Below are positions 1 through 9,388 of a DNA stretch of 64,000 bases, piece after piece. Source of the stretch: Anaerolineales bacterium (lineage in GTDB: Bacteria; Chloroflexota; Anaerolineae; Anaerolineales; Villigracilaceae); NCBI GenBank assembly GCA_016744335.1, contig JADGEO010000014.1, positions 1 to 64,000 on the forward strand, written 5' to 3'. The notes under the pieces were generated by a model, which was not told the DNA's origin, searched no databases, and saw nothing but the letters and a program-made list of their open reading frames with translations. The position numbers and the translations under genes are program-made. How positions within the stretch are numbered: the stretch's first letter is position 1; the number at the start of each line of letters is the position of its first letter.

Positions 1-171
1 TATGTTTGATGGTATAGTGCTGAGATAAAGAAGCAGTGGGTGAGGAAAAACGTGTACCTCCGGCATTCGCTTTTTAAGGGGTTTCAAGCCTAAAGCGTGT
101 GCGAATCGTTTTTTCGCCAGTATCCTATGAAAAACAAGTATGGATGATTTTTTTAGAAATGGAAAATTCAA

Positions 172-2757
172 ATGAAAGATAAATCCAAAAAAGAATTAAT
201 TGCAGAGTTAGAAAAAGTGCAAGAAGAAATCGTACTCTTGAGGCAAAAAGAAGAGCGATATAGAATTTTGGCTGAAAACGCTAGCGATTATACGTGGGTT
301 TTAGAGTTGGATCCCATGAAAACGGTTTATGCTAATGCGGCCGTAGAAAGAATTTTAGGCTACACCCCAGAAGAATTGATGGCGATGTCTATGTCTGAAA
401 AATATCCACCTGCTTCCTTGAAAATGATAAAGAATGTGCTTGACGAGGAGTTGTCTATAGATAAGGGGTGTGAAAGCGGGCGTTCGAGAACTATGGAGAT
501 GAATGTGTACCATAAAGATGGACATCTTTTTGGGGTAGAAGTGACAGCCCGCCTCCTGCGAGATGATAGCGGAAAACCCGTAGCGATATTGGGGATTATG
601 CGTGATATTACAGAGAGAAAAGATGCGAAAAAAACATTAGAAGAAAGTGAAGAGAAGTTTCGTGGTCTTATAGAATCTTCTAATGATTGGGTTTGGGAGG
701 CAGACGCAGAGGGCATTTACTCTTATGCCAGCCCACAAGTTTATAAAATTTTGGGTTATAAGCCAGAAGAGGTTGTGGGAAAATCTTTTTTAAGTTTTCT
801 ATTACCAGAAGAAAAGAAAATTCACGAAAGATTTATGGAAGAAATTGCAACGCGCAACCCCCTTATCTCATTAGAAAGTACAAATTTACATAAAGCTGGA
901 CAAAAAATTGTTCTCGAAACCAATGGGCAAGCATCTTTTGATAAAGCGGGAAATTTTTCTGGGTACAGAGGTATAAATAGAGATATAACAGGAAGAAAAG
1001 AATATGAGCAAGAGCGTGAAAATTTTATTGCCGCATTAATGCACCGAAGTAGATTATTGCAAACAGGTGCCAATGTTTCTAAGTCGATTCTATCTATTCT
1101 CTCATTAGGTGAGCTGTTAGAAAAAACCGTAGAACTACTACGAAAAGATTTTGGTTATTATTATGTGGGTATCTTTTTGGTAGATAAGGGTAAAGAGTTT
1201 GCTTATTTAAAGGCAGGCACAGGTGATGCAGGCAAGAAAATGCTTGCCGATAAACACAAATTTAAAATAGGTGGGCAGTCAATGATAGGATGGAGCATTG
1301 CAAATGCCAAAGCAAGAATAGCCCTTGATGCTGGCAAAGATGCTGTTCGTTTTGCTAACCCACTCTTGCCTAAAACGCGCTCAGAAATGGCTCTCCCGCT
1401 GGTGATAAGAAACGAGGCAATTGGTAGCCTAGTTGTGCAAAGCATTGAAAAATCAGCTTTTACAGAAGAAGATATTTCAGCACTAGAAGTAATGGTAGAC
1501 CAATTAGCCATTGCTATTCAAAACGCACAACTATACGAACAAGCCCAAAATGAGATAAAAGAACGTGAGCGAGCAGAAGGGGCTTTGAAAAAAGCCGAAA
1601 ATTATCTAGCAAATATCGTAGATTCGATGCCCTCAGCCTTAATCGGAATAGATACAGATGGGAAAGTAACGCAATGGAATAACGAAGCCGAACGCGTTTC
1701 TGGCTTGACACCTGCCCTTGCGCTTGGTCGCCAACTTGAAGAGGCTTTCCCTCGGTTATCTATCGAACTTGAACGTGTGCGTATTGCCATGAAAACGCGT
1801 GAAGTGCAAATTGACCCTAAAAAATCCTATAGCGAAAATGGAGAAATCCACTACGAAGATGTAACCATATACCCCCTCGTAGCTAATGGCATTGAGGGGG
1901 CAGTTATTCGCGTAGATGATATAACTGAAAAAGTACAAATCGAAGAGCTTATGCTTCAAAGTGAAAAAATGCTTTCAGTGGGTGGATTAGCCGCAGGGAT
2001 GGCACACGAAATCAACAATCCACTTGCAGGCATAATGCAAACTGCCTCAGTAATGAGCAATAGATTAACCAGCACCAGTATTTCTGCAAATCAGCGCGCG
2101 GCAGAAGAAATAGGGATAACGATGGCGGACATTCATGCCTTCATGGAGGCTCGTGGTATTCCGCGCATGTTAAATGCCATCAACGAATCGGGGCAGCGAG
2201 TGGCAGAAATAGTAGATAATATGCTTAGTTTTGCACGCCGAAGCGATTCGGCAAAAACTACCGTTGATTTAGCTCAATTACTTGATAGAACGCTAGAGCT
2301 TGCTTCAACCGATTATGATCTTAAAAAAGAATATGACTTTAAAACCATCAAAATCATAAGAGAATACGAAGATGGTTTACCTTATATTCCTTGCGAAGCA
2401 AGCAAGATACAGCAAGTCTTTTTGAACATCCTGCGTAATGGTGCCCAAGCCATGTACGATGTTCCCAAAAAAGAATATGAACCACAATTCACCTTACGCA
2501 TGTTGCATGAAAAAGCATCTAAAATGCTTCGTATAGAAATAGAAGATAATGGTGCTGGTATAGATGAAGAAACGCAAAAAAGAATCTTCGAGCCTTTCTT
2601 TACCACCAAAGCCGTTGGCGAAGGTACTGGGTTAGGGTTAAGTGTTTCATTTTTTATTATTAGCGAAAACCACAAAGGTATATTAGAAGTAGTCTCAGAG
2701 CTAGGACAAGGTGCTAATTTTATTATTCGTTTACCCTTAGAAGGGAGTGAGAAATGA
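172..2757 (+). CDS. PAS-PAS-GAF-PAS sensor histidine kinase
   Basis: Cytoplasmic two-component sensor kinase of 861 residues with no membrane segment. Two PAS/PAC units (about 33-150 and 155-275), a GAF domain (about 300-455) and a third PAS (about 475-595) precede the HisKA and ATPase domains. The phospho-acceptor is H612 in the motif MAHEINNPLAG. The ATPase shows an N box (ILRNGAQAM), DNGAGID and GTGLGLS. It should autophosphorylate in response to a soluble or redox/ligand cue and pass phosphate to the receivers encoded next to it. Its stop codon overlaps the start of the following receiver gene (ATGA), so the two are translationally coupled. The N-terminus begins with a short coiled coil. 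The ligand cannot be told from sequence. The upstream 171 bases show no clear gene. Confidence 0.93.
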   Translation: MKDKSKKELIAELEKVQEEIVLLRQKEERYRILAENASDYTWVLELDPMKTVYANAAVERILGYTPEELMAMSMSEKYPPASLKMIKNVLDEELSIDKGCESGRSRTMEMNVYHKDGHLFGVEVTARLLRDDSGKPVAILGIMRDITERKDAKKTLEESEEKFRGLIESSNDWVWEADAEGIYSYASPQVYKILGYKPEEVVGKSFLSFLLPEEKKIHERFMEEIATRNPLISLESTNLHKAGQKIVLETNGQASFDKAGNFSGYRGINRDITGRKEYEQERENFIAALMHRSRLLQTGANVSKSILSILSLGELLEKTVELLRKDFGYYYVGIFLVDKGKEFAYLKAGTGDAGKKMLADKHKFKIGGQSMIGWSIANAKARIALDAGKDAVRFANPLLPKTRSEMALPLVIRNEAIGSLVVQSIEKSAFTEEDISALEVMVDQLAIAIQNAQLYEQAQNEIKERERAEGALKKAENYLANIVDSMPSALIGIDTDGKVTQWNNEAERVSGLTPALALGRQLEEAFPRLSIELERVRIAMKTREVQIDPKKSYSENGEIHYEDVTIYPLVANGIEGAVIRVDDITEKVQIEELMLQSEKMLSVGGLAAGMAHEINNPLAGIMQTASVMSNRLTSTSISANQRAAEEIGITMADIHAFMEARGIPRMLNAINESGQRVAEIVDNMLSFARRSDSAKTTVDLAQLLDRTLELASTDYDLKKEYDFKTIKIIREYEDGLPYIPCEASKIQQVFLNILRNGAQAMYDVPKKEYEPQFTLRMLHEKASKMLRIEIEDNGAGIDEETQKRIFEPFFTTKAVGEGTGLGLSVSFFIISENHKGILEVVSELGQGANFIIRLPLEGSEK

Positions 2758-3143
2758 AAACTATTCTAATTCTCGACGACGAAGAAGTGATTCGAGAAGC
2801 ATTTACCAATTATTTTGAAGATAATCTTTGGATTCCACTACAGGCTGAAAGCGCAGAAGACGCGCTCAGCTTGCTAAAAACGGAAACTCCATCAGCGGCT
2901 GTCGTAGATATTCGCCTTCCCGATATGAGCGGTGGAGACTTCATCCGTGAGGCACTTTTATTTAACCCTGAGATGGTTTTTGTCATTTGTACCGGTTCCC
3001 CAGAATATCTTGTTCCTGTAGATTTACAGACAGAGGTACAGGTTTCTCAGCAAATTTTTAGAAAACCAGTCACCAAACTTTTTGAATTAGAAGCAGAGCT
3101 TCTTAGCCTCATCGAAGAAATAGAGAAAAAGAGCGAGAAATGA
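2754..3143 (+). CDS. Single-domain response regulator (CheY-like receiver)
   Basis: A stand-alone receiver of 129 residues. The acidic pair D8-D9, phospho-acceptor D52 (VVDIRLPDMSG) and the conserved Lys (FRKPVTK) are all present. There is no output domain, so it probably shuttles phosphate or acts by protein contact. It overlaps the kinase gene upstream by four bases and the hybrid kinase downstream by four bases (ATGA at both junctions), which marks a tight operon. It most likely receives phosphate from the upstream kinase. Confidence 0.93.
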   Translation: MKTILILDDEEVIREAFTNYFEDNLWIPLQAESAEDALSLLKTETPSAAVVDIRLPDMSGGDFIREALLFNPEMVFVICTGSPEYLVPVDLQTEVQVSQQIFRKPVTKLFELEAELLSLIEEIEKKSEK

Positions 3144-6100
3144 ACCTAGTACCTCCTGTTAAGATATTAATTATAGATGACGAAACCATTATTCGCCAGA
3201 GTTTTTCTGACCATCTTGAAGACTTAGGCTATGATGCTATCACCGCGAATAATGGTCGAGTTGCTTTAGAAGTTTTAGAAAAAGATACCCCAGACTTGAT
3301 TCTCACCGATTTGCGTATGCCAGAGATGGATGGTTTAGATGTGATTAGGCATGTTCTAAAAAAACATCCAGATATGCCCATTGTCATCATCTCTGGCGCA
3401 GGACGAATATCTGACGCTATAGAAGCCCTCCGTTTAGGTGCCTGGGATTATATTCTCAAGCCAATCAGTGAAATGTCTATTTTGGAGCATCTTGTAAAAA
3501 GAGTGCTTGATAAAAAGAAACTCCTTCAAGAGAATCGCGATTATCAGGAAAATCTAAAATCTATGGTGCATGAGCAAACCGTAGAGATTAGACAATCAAA
3601 AGAGCGTACTGAGGGGATTTTAAATGCCGTTCAAAGCGGTGTGATGGTGATAGATGCAAAAACACATGAAATTATCGAGGTAAATCCAGCCGCGGCGCGA
3701 ATGATTGAAGCCACCGAAAAAGAAATTGTAGGTAGAGTTTGCCACGACTTTATTTGCCCTGATAAAGAAGGTGAATGTCCTATTTCTTATAAAGGGGAAA
3801 ACGGAGATAATGCAGAGCGTATTCTGTTAACAAAGAGTGGAAAAAGAAAAAATATTCTTAAAACAGTTGTGAAAATCAACTTAGGTGGGCGAGATAGTTT
3901 TTTGGAAAGTTTTATAGATATTACAGAGAGAGTTCAGGCAGAAGAGCTCTTACAAGAGAGTGAAATTCGTTACCAAGCCATTATTGATGTTCAGACAGAC
4001 CTTTTATATCGTTATTCCTTCGATGATGAAATCACCTTTGCGAATAAGGCTTTTTGTCATTTTTTTGGCGTTAATGAAAATGAAGTCATTGGAAAAAAAC
4101 GCTTTAATTATATACCATCTGAACACCACGAAATTGTTCGTAATGTGACAGCCAGCCTAAGTGCTAAAGAGCCAGTTCTCATACATGAGAACCGAAATCA
4201 AACCTCAAAAGGAGTGTTTTATTGGTTTCACTGGACAAACCAAGCCATTTTTAATGATTCTGGTGATATTCTAGAATATCAATCAGTAGGGCGTAATATC
4301 ACAGAAAAAAAGAGGATGGGGCGTTTACAAAACCTACTCTATCGAATATCACAAGCTGCCAATCGCGCCCATACGCCAGACGACCTTTACCCTGTTATTC
4401 ATAAGGTTATTCAGGAAGTTATGCCCGCCAAGAATTTTTATATTGCCCTGTATGGTGAAAAAACTGGTCGTATCGAACCTGTGTATTTTGTAGACGAAAA
4501 AGATGAGAAACCGAAATCACACCTTCTTTCTCGTGGGTTAACAGCCTATGTTTTAAGAACCGCTAAGCCATTGCTTTGTACCATTGAAAAATATGATGAA
4601 TTGCTTGAAGAAAAAGAAATAACAGAAGTGGGTGCACCTTCTCCTGTTTGGCTGGGCGTTCCCCTTGTTGTTGAAGGAAAGACTATCGGTGTAATGGCAA
4701 CGCAACATTATCAAGATGAAAATGCCTACGGGCAAGAAGAAAAGAAAACGCTAGAAATTGTCTCCTCTTCGGTTTCTAGCGCAATTGCTCGCCAAATAGC
4801 ACAGGAAAAAACACGTAGCTTTGCCCAAATCAATGCCCTACTTTATCAAACTAGCCAGCAACTTAGCGAAGCATTAAGTTTGCCTCTGCTCTACCAAAGG
4901 CTGTATACGCTAATTTCTACCTCAATGGATTGTGATACCTTCATTATCTCCGCCTATGATGAAGAAGAAGAGATGATTAATGCTCAATATATTATCCATG
5001 AAGGGGAAGAGCAAGATGCCAGAGCTTTGCCTTCAATTCCATTAGAACCAGAAGGACAAGGGACACAAAGCCAAGTAATTCGTAATGCCACTTCTCTAAT
5101 TATCAATGATTTTATGGAGCATAGAGAAAAAACAAAAACAAGTTATTATATTAATAATAATGGTGAAATTGGTAATTATGAAGACAGGTCTCAAGGTGAA
5201 GAAAGTACGCGGTCTGTTTTAGCCACCCCTCTAAAACTAGAGGGAAAGGTTGTTGGTGTTATACAGGTTATGAGTTATGAATACAGTGCCTATACCCAAT
5301 ATCAGCTTAGTTTTTTGAATGCTCTTTCTTCACAAATTAGTCTCTCTATCAATAATGCAAAACTTTTTGAACAGGCACAAGCAGAGATAAAATTAAGGGC
5401 ACAAGCAGAAAAAAAACTTCAAAGTGTGAACCTTGCATTAGAAGAACGTGTAGAAAAACGCACCAACGAGCTTAGTGAACGTGTTGATATGGTAAACAAA
5501 CTCAATCTTGGCATGTCAAACTTGCTTGAAGATCTAGAAGCCGAAAAAATAATTGCCGAAGATAATGCTGAAAACCTAAAACAAGCCAATGCTGAGCTAG
5601 AGTCTTTTTCCCATGCTGTCTCACATGATTTGCGCGCCCCGCTACGTCATATTGAGAGCTTTACCAATCTCCTTCATAAAAACCTTGAAGGCGACTTAGA
5701 TGAAAAATCAACGCGTTACATAAATCATATCATTGCCTCCACAGAAAGAATGAGAAATCTAATTGAAGATTTACTGACACTCTCGCGCACAAGCAGAGCG
5801 GATTTGCATATTAAGACACTGGACATGAATATCATTATTGAAAGCGTACGTGTCAACCTACTTCAGGAGGTGAGTGAACGTGAGATTATATGGAGGGTTG
5901 CTCAGCTTCCTCTTATTCAAGGAGATTCAGGATTAATAAAAATACTCTGGGAAAACTTAATTGGGAACGCGGTAAAATATACTCAAACGCGTAAAAAAGC
6001 TAGTATAGAGATTGGTATATTGGCATCCGCTAAAAAGCCCGTTTTCTTCATTCGCGATAATGGGGTGGGCTTTTCTTCAGCGTATAAAGAACAGTTATTT

Positions 6101-6262
6101 AAGGTTTTTGAACGTCTTCATAAAAGCGATGATTTTGAAGGTTCAGGCGTTGGCTTAGCAACCGTAAAACGCATCATAGAAAGGCATAGCGGAGAAATTT
6201 GGGCAGATAGTAAAGTTGACGAAGGTGCAATTTTTTATTTTTCTTTAGGTGATAATGAATAG
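3140..6262 (+). CDS. Receiver-first hybrid histidine kinase (REC-PAS-PAS-GAF-GAF-HisKA-ATPase)
   Basis: A 1040-residue cytoplasmic hybrid. An N-terminal receiver (about 8-125, phospho-acceptor D57 in LTDLRMPEMDG) is followed by two PAS domains, two GAF domains and a long coiled coil (about 745-815). It ends in HisKA with H829 (AVSHDLRAPLRH) and an ATPase domain (DNGVGF, GSGVGLATV). The first PAS carries three close cysteines near residues 200-215 (VCHDFICPDKEGECP), which could bind a metal or sense redox state; that is inference. The ATPase is of the phytochrome-like 'SHDLRAPL' type. Having the receiver first suggests the kinase is gated by phosphorylation from the upstream sensor. The gene overlaps the single receiver by four bases. 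Confidence 0.92.
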   Translation: MNLVPPVKILIIDDETIIRQSFSDHLEDLGYDAITANNGRVALEVLEKDTPDLILTDLRMPEMDGLDVIRHVLKKHPDMPIVIISGAGRISDAIEALRLGAWDYILKPISEMSILEHLVKRVLDKKKLLQENRDYQENLKSMVHEQTVEIRQSKERTEGILNAVQSGVMVIDAKTHEIIEVNPAAARMIEATEKEIVGRVCHDFICPDKEGECPISYKGENGDNAERILLTKSGKRKNILKTVVKINLGGRDSFLESFIDITERVQAEELLQESEIRYQAIIDVQTDLLYRYSFDDEITFANKAFCHFFGVNENEVIGKKRFNYIPSEHHEIVRNVTASLSAKEPVLIHENRNQTSKGVFYWFHWTNQAIFNDSGDILEYQSVGRNITEKKRMGRLQNLLYRISQAANRAHTPDDLYPVIHKVIQEVMPAKNFYIALYGEKTGRIEPVYFVDEKDEKPKSHLLSRGLTAYVLRTAKPLLCTIEKYDELLEEKEITEVGAPSPVWLGVPLVVEGKTIGVMATQHYQDENAYGQEEKKTLEIVSSSVSSAIARQIAQEKTRSFAQINALLYQTSQQLSEALSLPLLYQRLYTLISTSMDCDTFIISAYDEEEEMINAQYIIHEGEEQDARALPSIPLEPEGQGTQSQVIRNATSLIINDFMEHREKTKTSYYINNNGEIGNYEDRSQGEESTRSVLATPLKLEGKVVGVIQVMSYEYSAYTQYQLSFLNALSSQISLSINNAKLFEQAQAEIKLRAQAEKKLQSVNLALEERVEKRTNELSERVDMVNKLNLGMSNLLEDLEAEKIIAEDNAENLKQANAELESFSHAVSHDLRAPLRHIESFTNLLHKNLEGDLDEKSTRYINHIIASTERMRNLIEDLLTLSRTSRADLHIKTLDMNIIIESVRVNLLQEVSEREIIWRVAQLPLIQGDSGLIKILWENLIGNAVKYTQTRKKASIEIGILASAKKPVFFIRDNGVGFSSAYKEQLFKVFERLHKSDDFEGSGVGLATVKRIIERHSGEIWADSKVDEGAIFYFSLGDNE

Positions 6263-6294
6263 CGGTCAGTAAGACTAAAACAGGAAAAAAAAAT

Positions 6295-9129
6295 ATGACA
6301 AACCCCATTAAACTACTTTTGCTTGAAGATGACCCACTTGATGCAGAACTCAATATCACCGCGTTAGAAGCAGAGGGCTATAAATGTGAATGGAAACGAG
6401 TTCAGACTAAAGATGAGTTTATTGGCGCACTAGAAAAGCCGGATTACGACATAATTTTTATCGACTATAATCTCCCGGCTTTTGATGGCATGTCGGCTTT
6501 ATATATTTTGGGTGAACATGAACTAGACATCCCTGCCTTGCTGGTTTCAGGAAATTTAGGGGAAGAATTGGCTATAGATAGCATGAAGGCAGGCGCGGTA
6601 GACTATGTGCATAAGGATCGCTTAAATCGTTTAGTTCCTTCTGTAAAGCGGGCTTTAAAAGAGAGTGAATTACGCCGTACTGAAAGAGTGCAAGCAAATA
6701 ACCTCTCTCTTTTTAACAAACTTAATCAAGCCGCGAATAGTGGTGCCAGTATTGATGCTTTGATTGAGATTCTTGCGATAGAGACGAGTAATTACGCTAA
6801 TTATTTTGGGGCAACAACTTTCTTGCTAAATGAAGAGAAAGAGTATTTTGAAATGCAACATCTAGCTTTGCCTGCTGATATGCGTCATAAGGTAGAGAAA
6901 ATAATTGTTCAGATGTTTTATCCTATCCGCATTCCAGCTAATGCGCTAAGAATAATGCGAGAAGTTGTTGAGAATAAAGAAATAAAGGTTATCGATACAG
7001 AGAAAGAGATAGAGCAATTTTTATCTGAAATTATTAAGATATCTGCACCCAAAACTTTCCCTAAATCTCTTGATAAATTTTCTTCATTAATCAGAAAAAC
7101 ATTTCATCTTAGTGTGATTGGTTTTTTGCCTTTAGTTATAAAAAAACAAGAAATGGGCATTTTGGTATTTCCTTACAAGGAGAGTATATTCTCGCATGAT
7201 ATTCAGCAGATGGAGGCTATAGCTGAACAACTTACTGAAATTTTTGCCCGAAAAATAGCAGAAGAAGAGGTAGAAAAGCTACAACACCAGCAAAAATTGA
7301 TTTTAGACTCAGCAGACGAGGGGATTGTAGGGATAAATATGGAGGGTAGGCTTATTTTTGCAAATCCATCTGCCGCCCTTATGTTGGGGCAATCTGAAGA
7401 AGAGATGCGTGGTAAAGACAGCCATGCTGTTTTTCGACCTAAAAATAATGCTGGGCGTGTTTACGGTAAAGAAGAGTGCCCAGTTTTTGCTACTTATACT
7501 TTGGGTGAAAATATATATGAGGAAAAAGCAGAGTTTTGGCATAAAGACTCTGGTTATTTTCCAGTTCTTTTTTCTAGTATGGTGATAGATGAAGAGGGTG
7601 AAAGAATCGGGGCAGTTATTACGTTTAGAGATATTAGCAAGCAAGTTGAAGCCACGCGTGAAATTGCTCGTTTAGCAGAGGTAGTTGAGCAAGCATCTGT
7701 GACCGTTGCAATCACAGATTTAGAGGGCAACCTTGTTTACGCTAATCCGTTTTTTGAAAAAAGTAGTGGGTACGGCGTTGACGAAGTTTTGGGAGGAAAT
7801 CCGCGCATTCTTAAAAGCGGAATCCAAGATAAGGATACCTATAAAGACTTGTGGGAAACCATTAAAAAAGGAGAAACCTGGCATAATACGCTCGTTAATA
7901 AACGCAAAGATGGGAGCTTATATTATGAAGATGCAAATATATTTCCAGTAAAAACATCAGAAGGGGAAATTATTAATTTCGCCACAGTAAAGCGAGATAT
8001 TACGGCGCAGGTAGAAGCTGAAGAAGAGATTCTCTTACAGCTTTCTCGTTTAGATTCATTGCACTCAATTGATTCTGAAATTTTATCAAATTCAGATTTG
8101 AAGGCAATTTTAGACGTTGTTTTAGCACAAGTTAAAAAAGGACTTGGCGATGCCGCTAGTATTTTGTTATACAATCCTTCTTTAAATTCTTTGGAATATG
8201 CTACTCAGCTTGGTTTTAATACGGATAAGCCAGTATATAAATTTTTACGTTTAGGAAAAGGGCTTGCAGGGAAAATAGCCTTAGAGCAAAAGCCAAACTT
8301 TATTCAAAATTTAAGTAAAGAAAGAGAATCTCTTGCTGAAATGCCCTTATTGCCCGCTGAAAACTTTCATAGTTATTTTGGTTTTCCTTTACTTTCGCAA
8401 GGAAAGCTCAAAGGCGTCTTAGAAGTTTTTTACCGTGAACCTGTAACATCAGACGAAGTGCAGAGTAAATTTTTAGGAATGTTAGCTGGTCAAGCCGCTA
8501 TAGCTATCGACAATATCACATTATTTGAAGAGTTGGAAAGAAATAATATGGAGTTGCGCCTAGCCTATATAAGCACGCTAGAGGGGTGGGCGCGTGCTTT
8601 AGAGTTGCGCGATCTTGAAACACTTAACCATAGCCGCCGTGTTACCCGATTAACGGTGGACCTGTCTAGTGTTATGGGGATAAATGCAGAGAAAATAGAG
8701 GATATTCGCCGGGGTGCTTTGTTGCACGATATTGGGAAAATAGGTGTTTCAGACGTAATCTTCAAGAAGGCAGGAGCTTTAAATAAAGAAGAATGGGCCG
8801 CGATGAAACAGCACCCTTTATTTGCCTATGAGATGCTGAAAGATATTGACTATCTGAAGCCTGCTTTAGATATCCCTTACTGCCATCACGAAAAATGGGA
8901 TGGTAGTGGATACCCTCAAGGTCTAAAGGGGGAAGAAATCCCTCAACCAGCCCGTATCTTTGCGCTTGTAGATGTATACGATGCCTTAACCAATTGGCGT
9001 CCGTATCGCAAAAATACATGGAGCAAAAAAGAAGCTTTAGCCTATATTCAGGAGCAATCAGGGAAACATTTTGACCCAAAAATAACAGATGTCTTTATAA
9101 AGATGATGGAAGAAAGCGATGAAGTCTAA
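6295..9129 (+). CDS. Response regulator with GAF/PAS and HD-GYP c-di-GMP phosphodiesterase output
   Basis: A 944-residue protein and the likely output of the operon. Domains in order are receiver (phospho-acceptor D57 in FIDYNLPAFDG), a GAF-like region (about 140-325), two PAS domains (about 330-575), GAF (about 585-745) and HD-GYP (about 760-940). The HD-GYP motifs are intact: H811-D812 in LLHDIGKIG, then HHEKWDGSGYP and DVYDALT. HD-GYP enzymes hydrolyse cyclic di-GMP, so the pathway probably lowers this second messenger. It lies 32 bases after the hybrid kinase. The first PAS is unusual in having an extended loop. No DNA-binding domain is encoded anywhere in the operon. Confidence 0.92.
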   Translation: MTNPIKLLLLEDDPLDAELNITALEAEGYKCEWKRVQTKDEFIGALEKPDYDIIFIDYNLPAFDGMSALYILGEHELDIPALLVSGNLGEELAIDSMKAGAVDYVHKDRLNRLVPSVKRALKESELRRTERVQANNLSLFNKLNQAANSGASIDALIEILAIETSNYANYFGATTFLLNEEKEYFEMQHLALPADMRHKVEKIIVQMFYPIRIPANALRIMREVVENKEIKVIDTEKEIEQFLSEIIKISAPKTFPKSLDKFSSLIRKTFHLSVIGFLPLVIKKQEMGILVFPYKESIFSHDIQQMEAIAEQLTEIFARKIAEEEVEKLQHQQKLILDSADEGIVGINMEGRLIFANPSAALMLGQSEEEMRGKDSHAVFRPKNNAGRVYGKEECPVFATYTLGENIYEEKAEFWHKDSGYFPVLFSSMVIDEEGERIGAVITFRDISKQVEATREIARLAEVVEQASVTVAITDLEGNLVYANPFFEKSSGYGVDEVLGGNPRILKSGIQDKDTYKDLWETIKKGETWHNTLVNKRKDGSLYYEDANIFPVKTSEGEIINFATVKRDITAQVEAEEEILLQLSRLDSLHSIDSEILSNSDLKAILDVVLAQVKKGLGDAASILLYNPSLNSLEYATQLGFNTDKPVYKFLRLGKGLAGKIALEQKPNFIQNLSKERESLAEMPLLPAENFHSYFGFPLLSQGKLKGVLEVFYREPVTSDEVQSKFLGMLAGQAAIAIDNITLFEELERNNMELRLAYISTLEGWARALELRDLETLNHSRRVTRLTVDLSSVMGINAEKIEDIRRGALLHDIGKIGVSDVIFKKAGALNKEEWAAMKQHPLFAYEMLKDIDYLKPALDIPYCHHEKWDGSGYPQGLKGEEIPQPARIFALVDVYDALTNWRPYRKNTWSKKEALAYIQEQSGKHFDPKITDVFIKMMEESDEV

Positions 9130-9177
9130 GAGATAAGCTGATACTGTGGGACAGGGCTGAATAGTTAGAATATAAAA

Positions 9178-9208
9178 GGCACTCGGTTTTTTAGAAAAAC
9201 CGAGTGCC
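9178..9208. terminator. Bidirectional hairpin terminator between HD-GYP gene and tRNA-Arg
   Basis: Nine-base GC-rich arms (GGCACTCGG / CCGAGTGCC) enclose a T run and an A run that extend the stem. On the minus strand it is followed by TTTTATA, so it best fits the end of the tRNA-Arg transcript, but it also faces the HD-GYP operon. Confidence 0.75.
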
Positions 9209-9221
9209 TCTTATGCTTTAG

Positions 9222-9293
9222 TGCCCCCGCTGAGACTCGAACTCAGGCTTTTAGCTCCGGAGGCTAACGCTCTATCCACTGAGCTACGGGGGC
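9222..9293 (-). tRNA. tRNA-Arg (anticodon CCG)
   Basis: A full cloverleaf can be folded on the minus strand. The acceptor stem is GCCCCCG/CGGGGGC, the D arm is GCTC/GAGC, and the anticodon arm TTAGC-CTCCGGA-GCTAA gives anticodon CCG (reads CGG). The T arm is CTGAG-TTCGAGT-CTCAG. The discriminator base is A and the CCA tail is not encoded. Length is 72 nt with a four-base variable loop. Confidence 0.95.
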
Positions 9294-9388
9294 AATAATG
9301 CGCTAATTTTATAGTAGTGCGGGGGAAATTTTACCACAGGGGGAGATGTGAAATATAAAAACTATGGTTCCTTAGGAGAGCGATCTTA

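Noticed and set aside
1..171. Gene or RNA at the left edge
   Set aside because: No coding pattern, tRNA fold or clear promoter could be supported in these bases.
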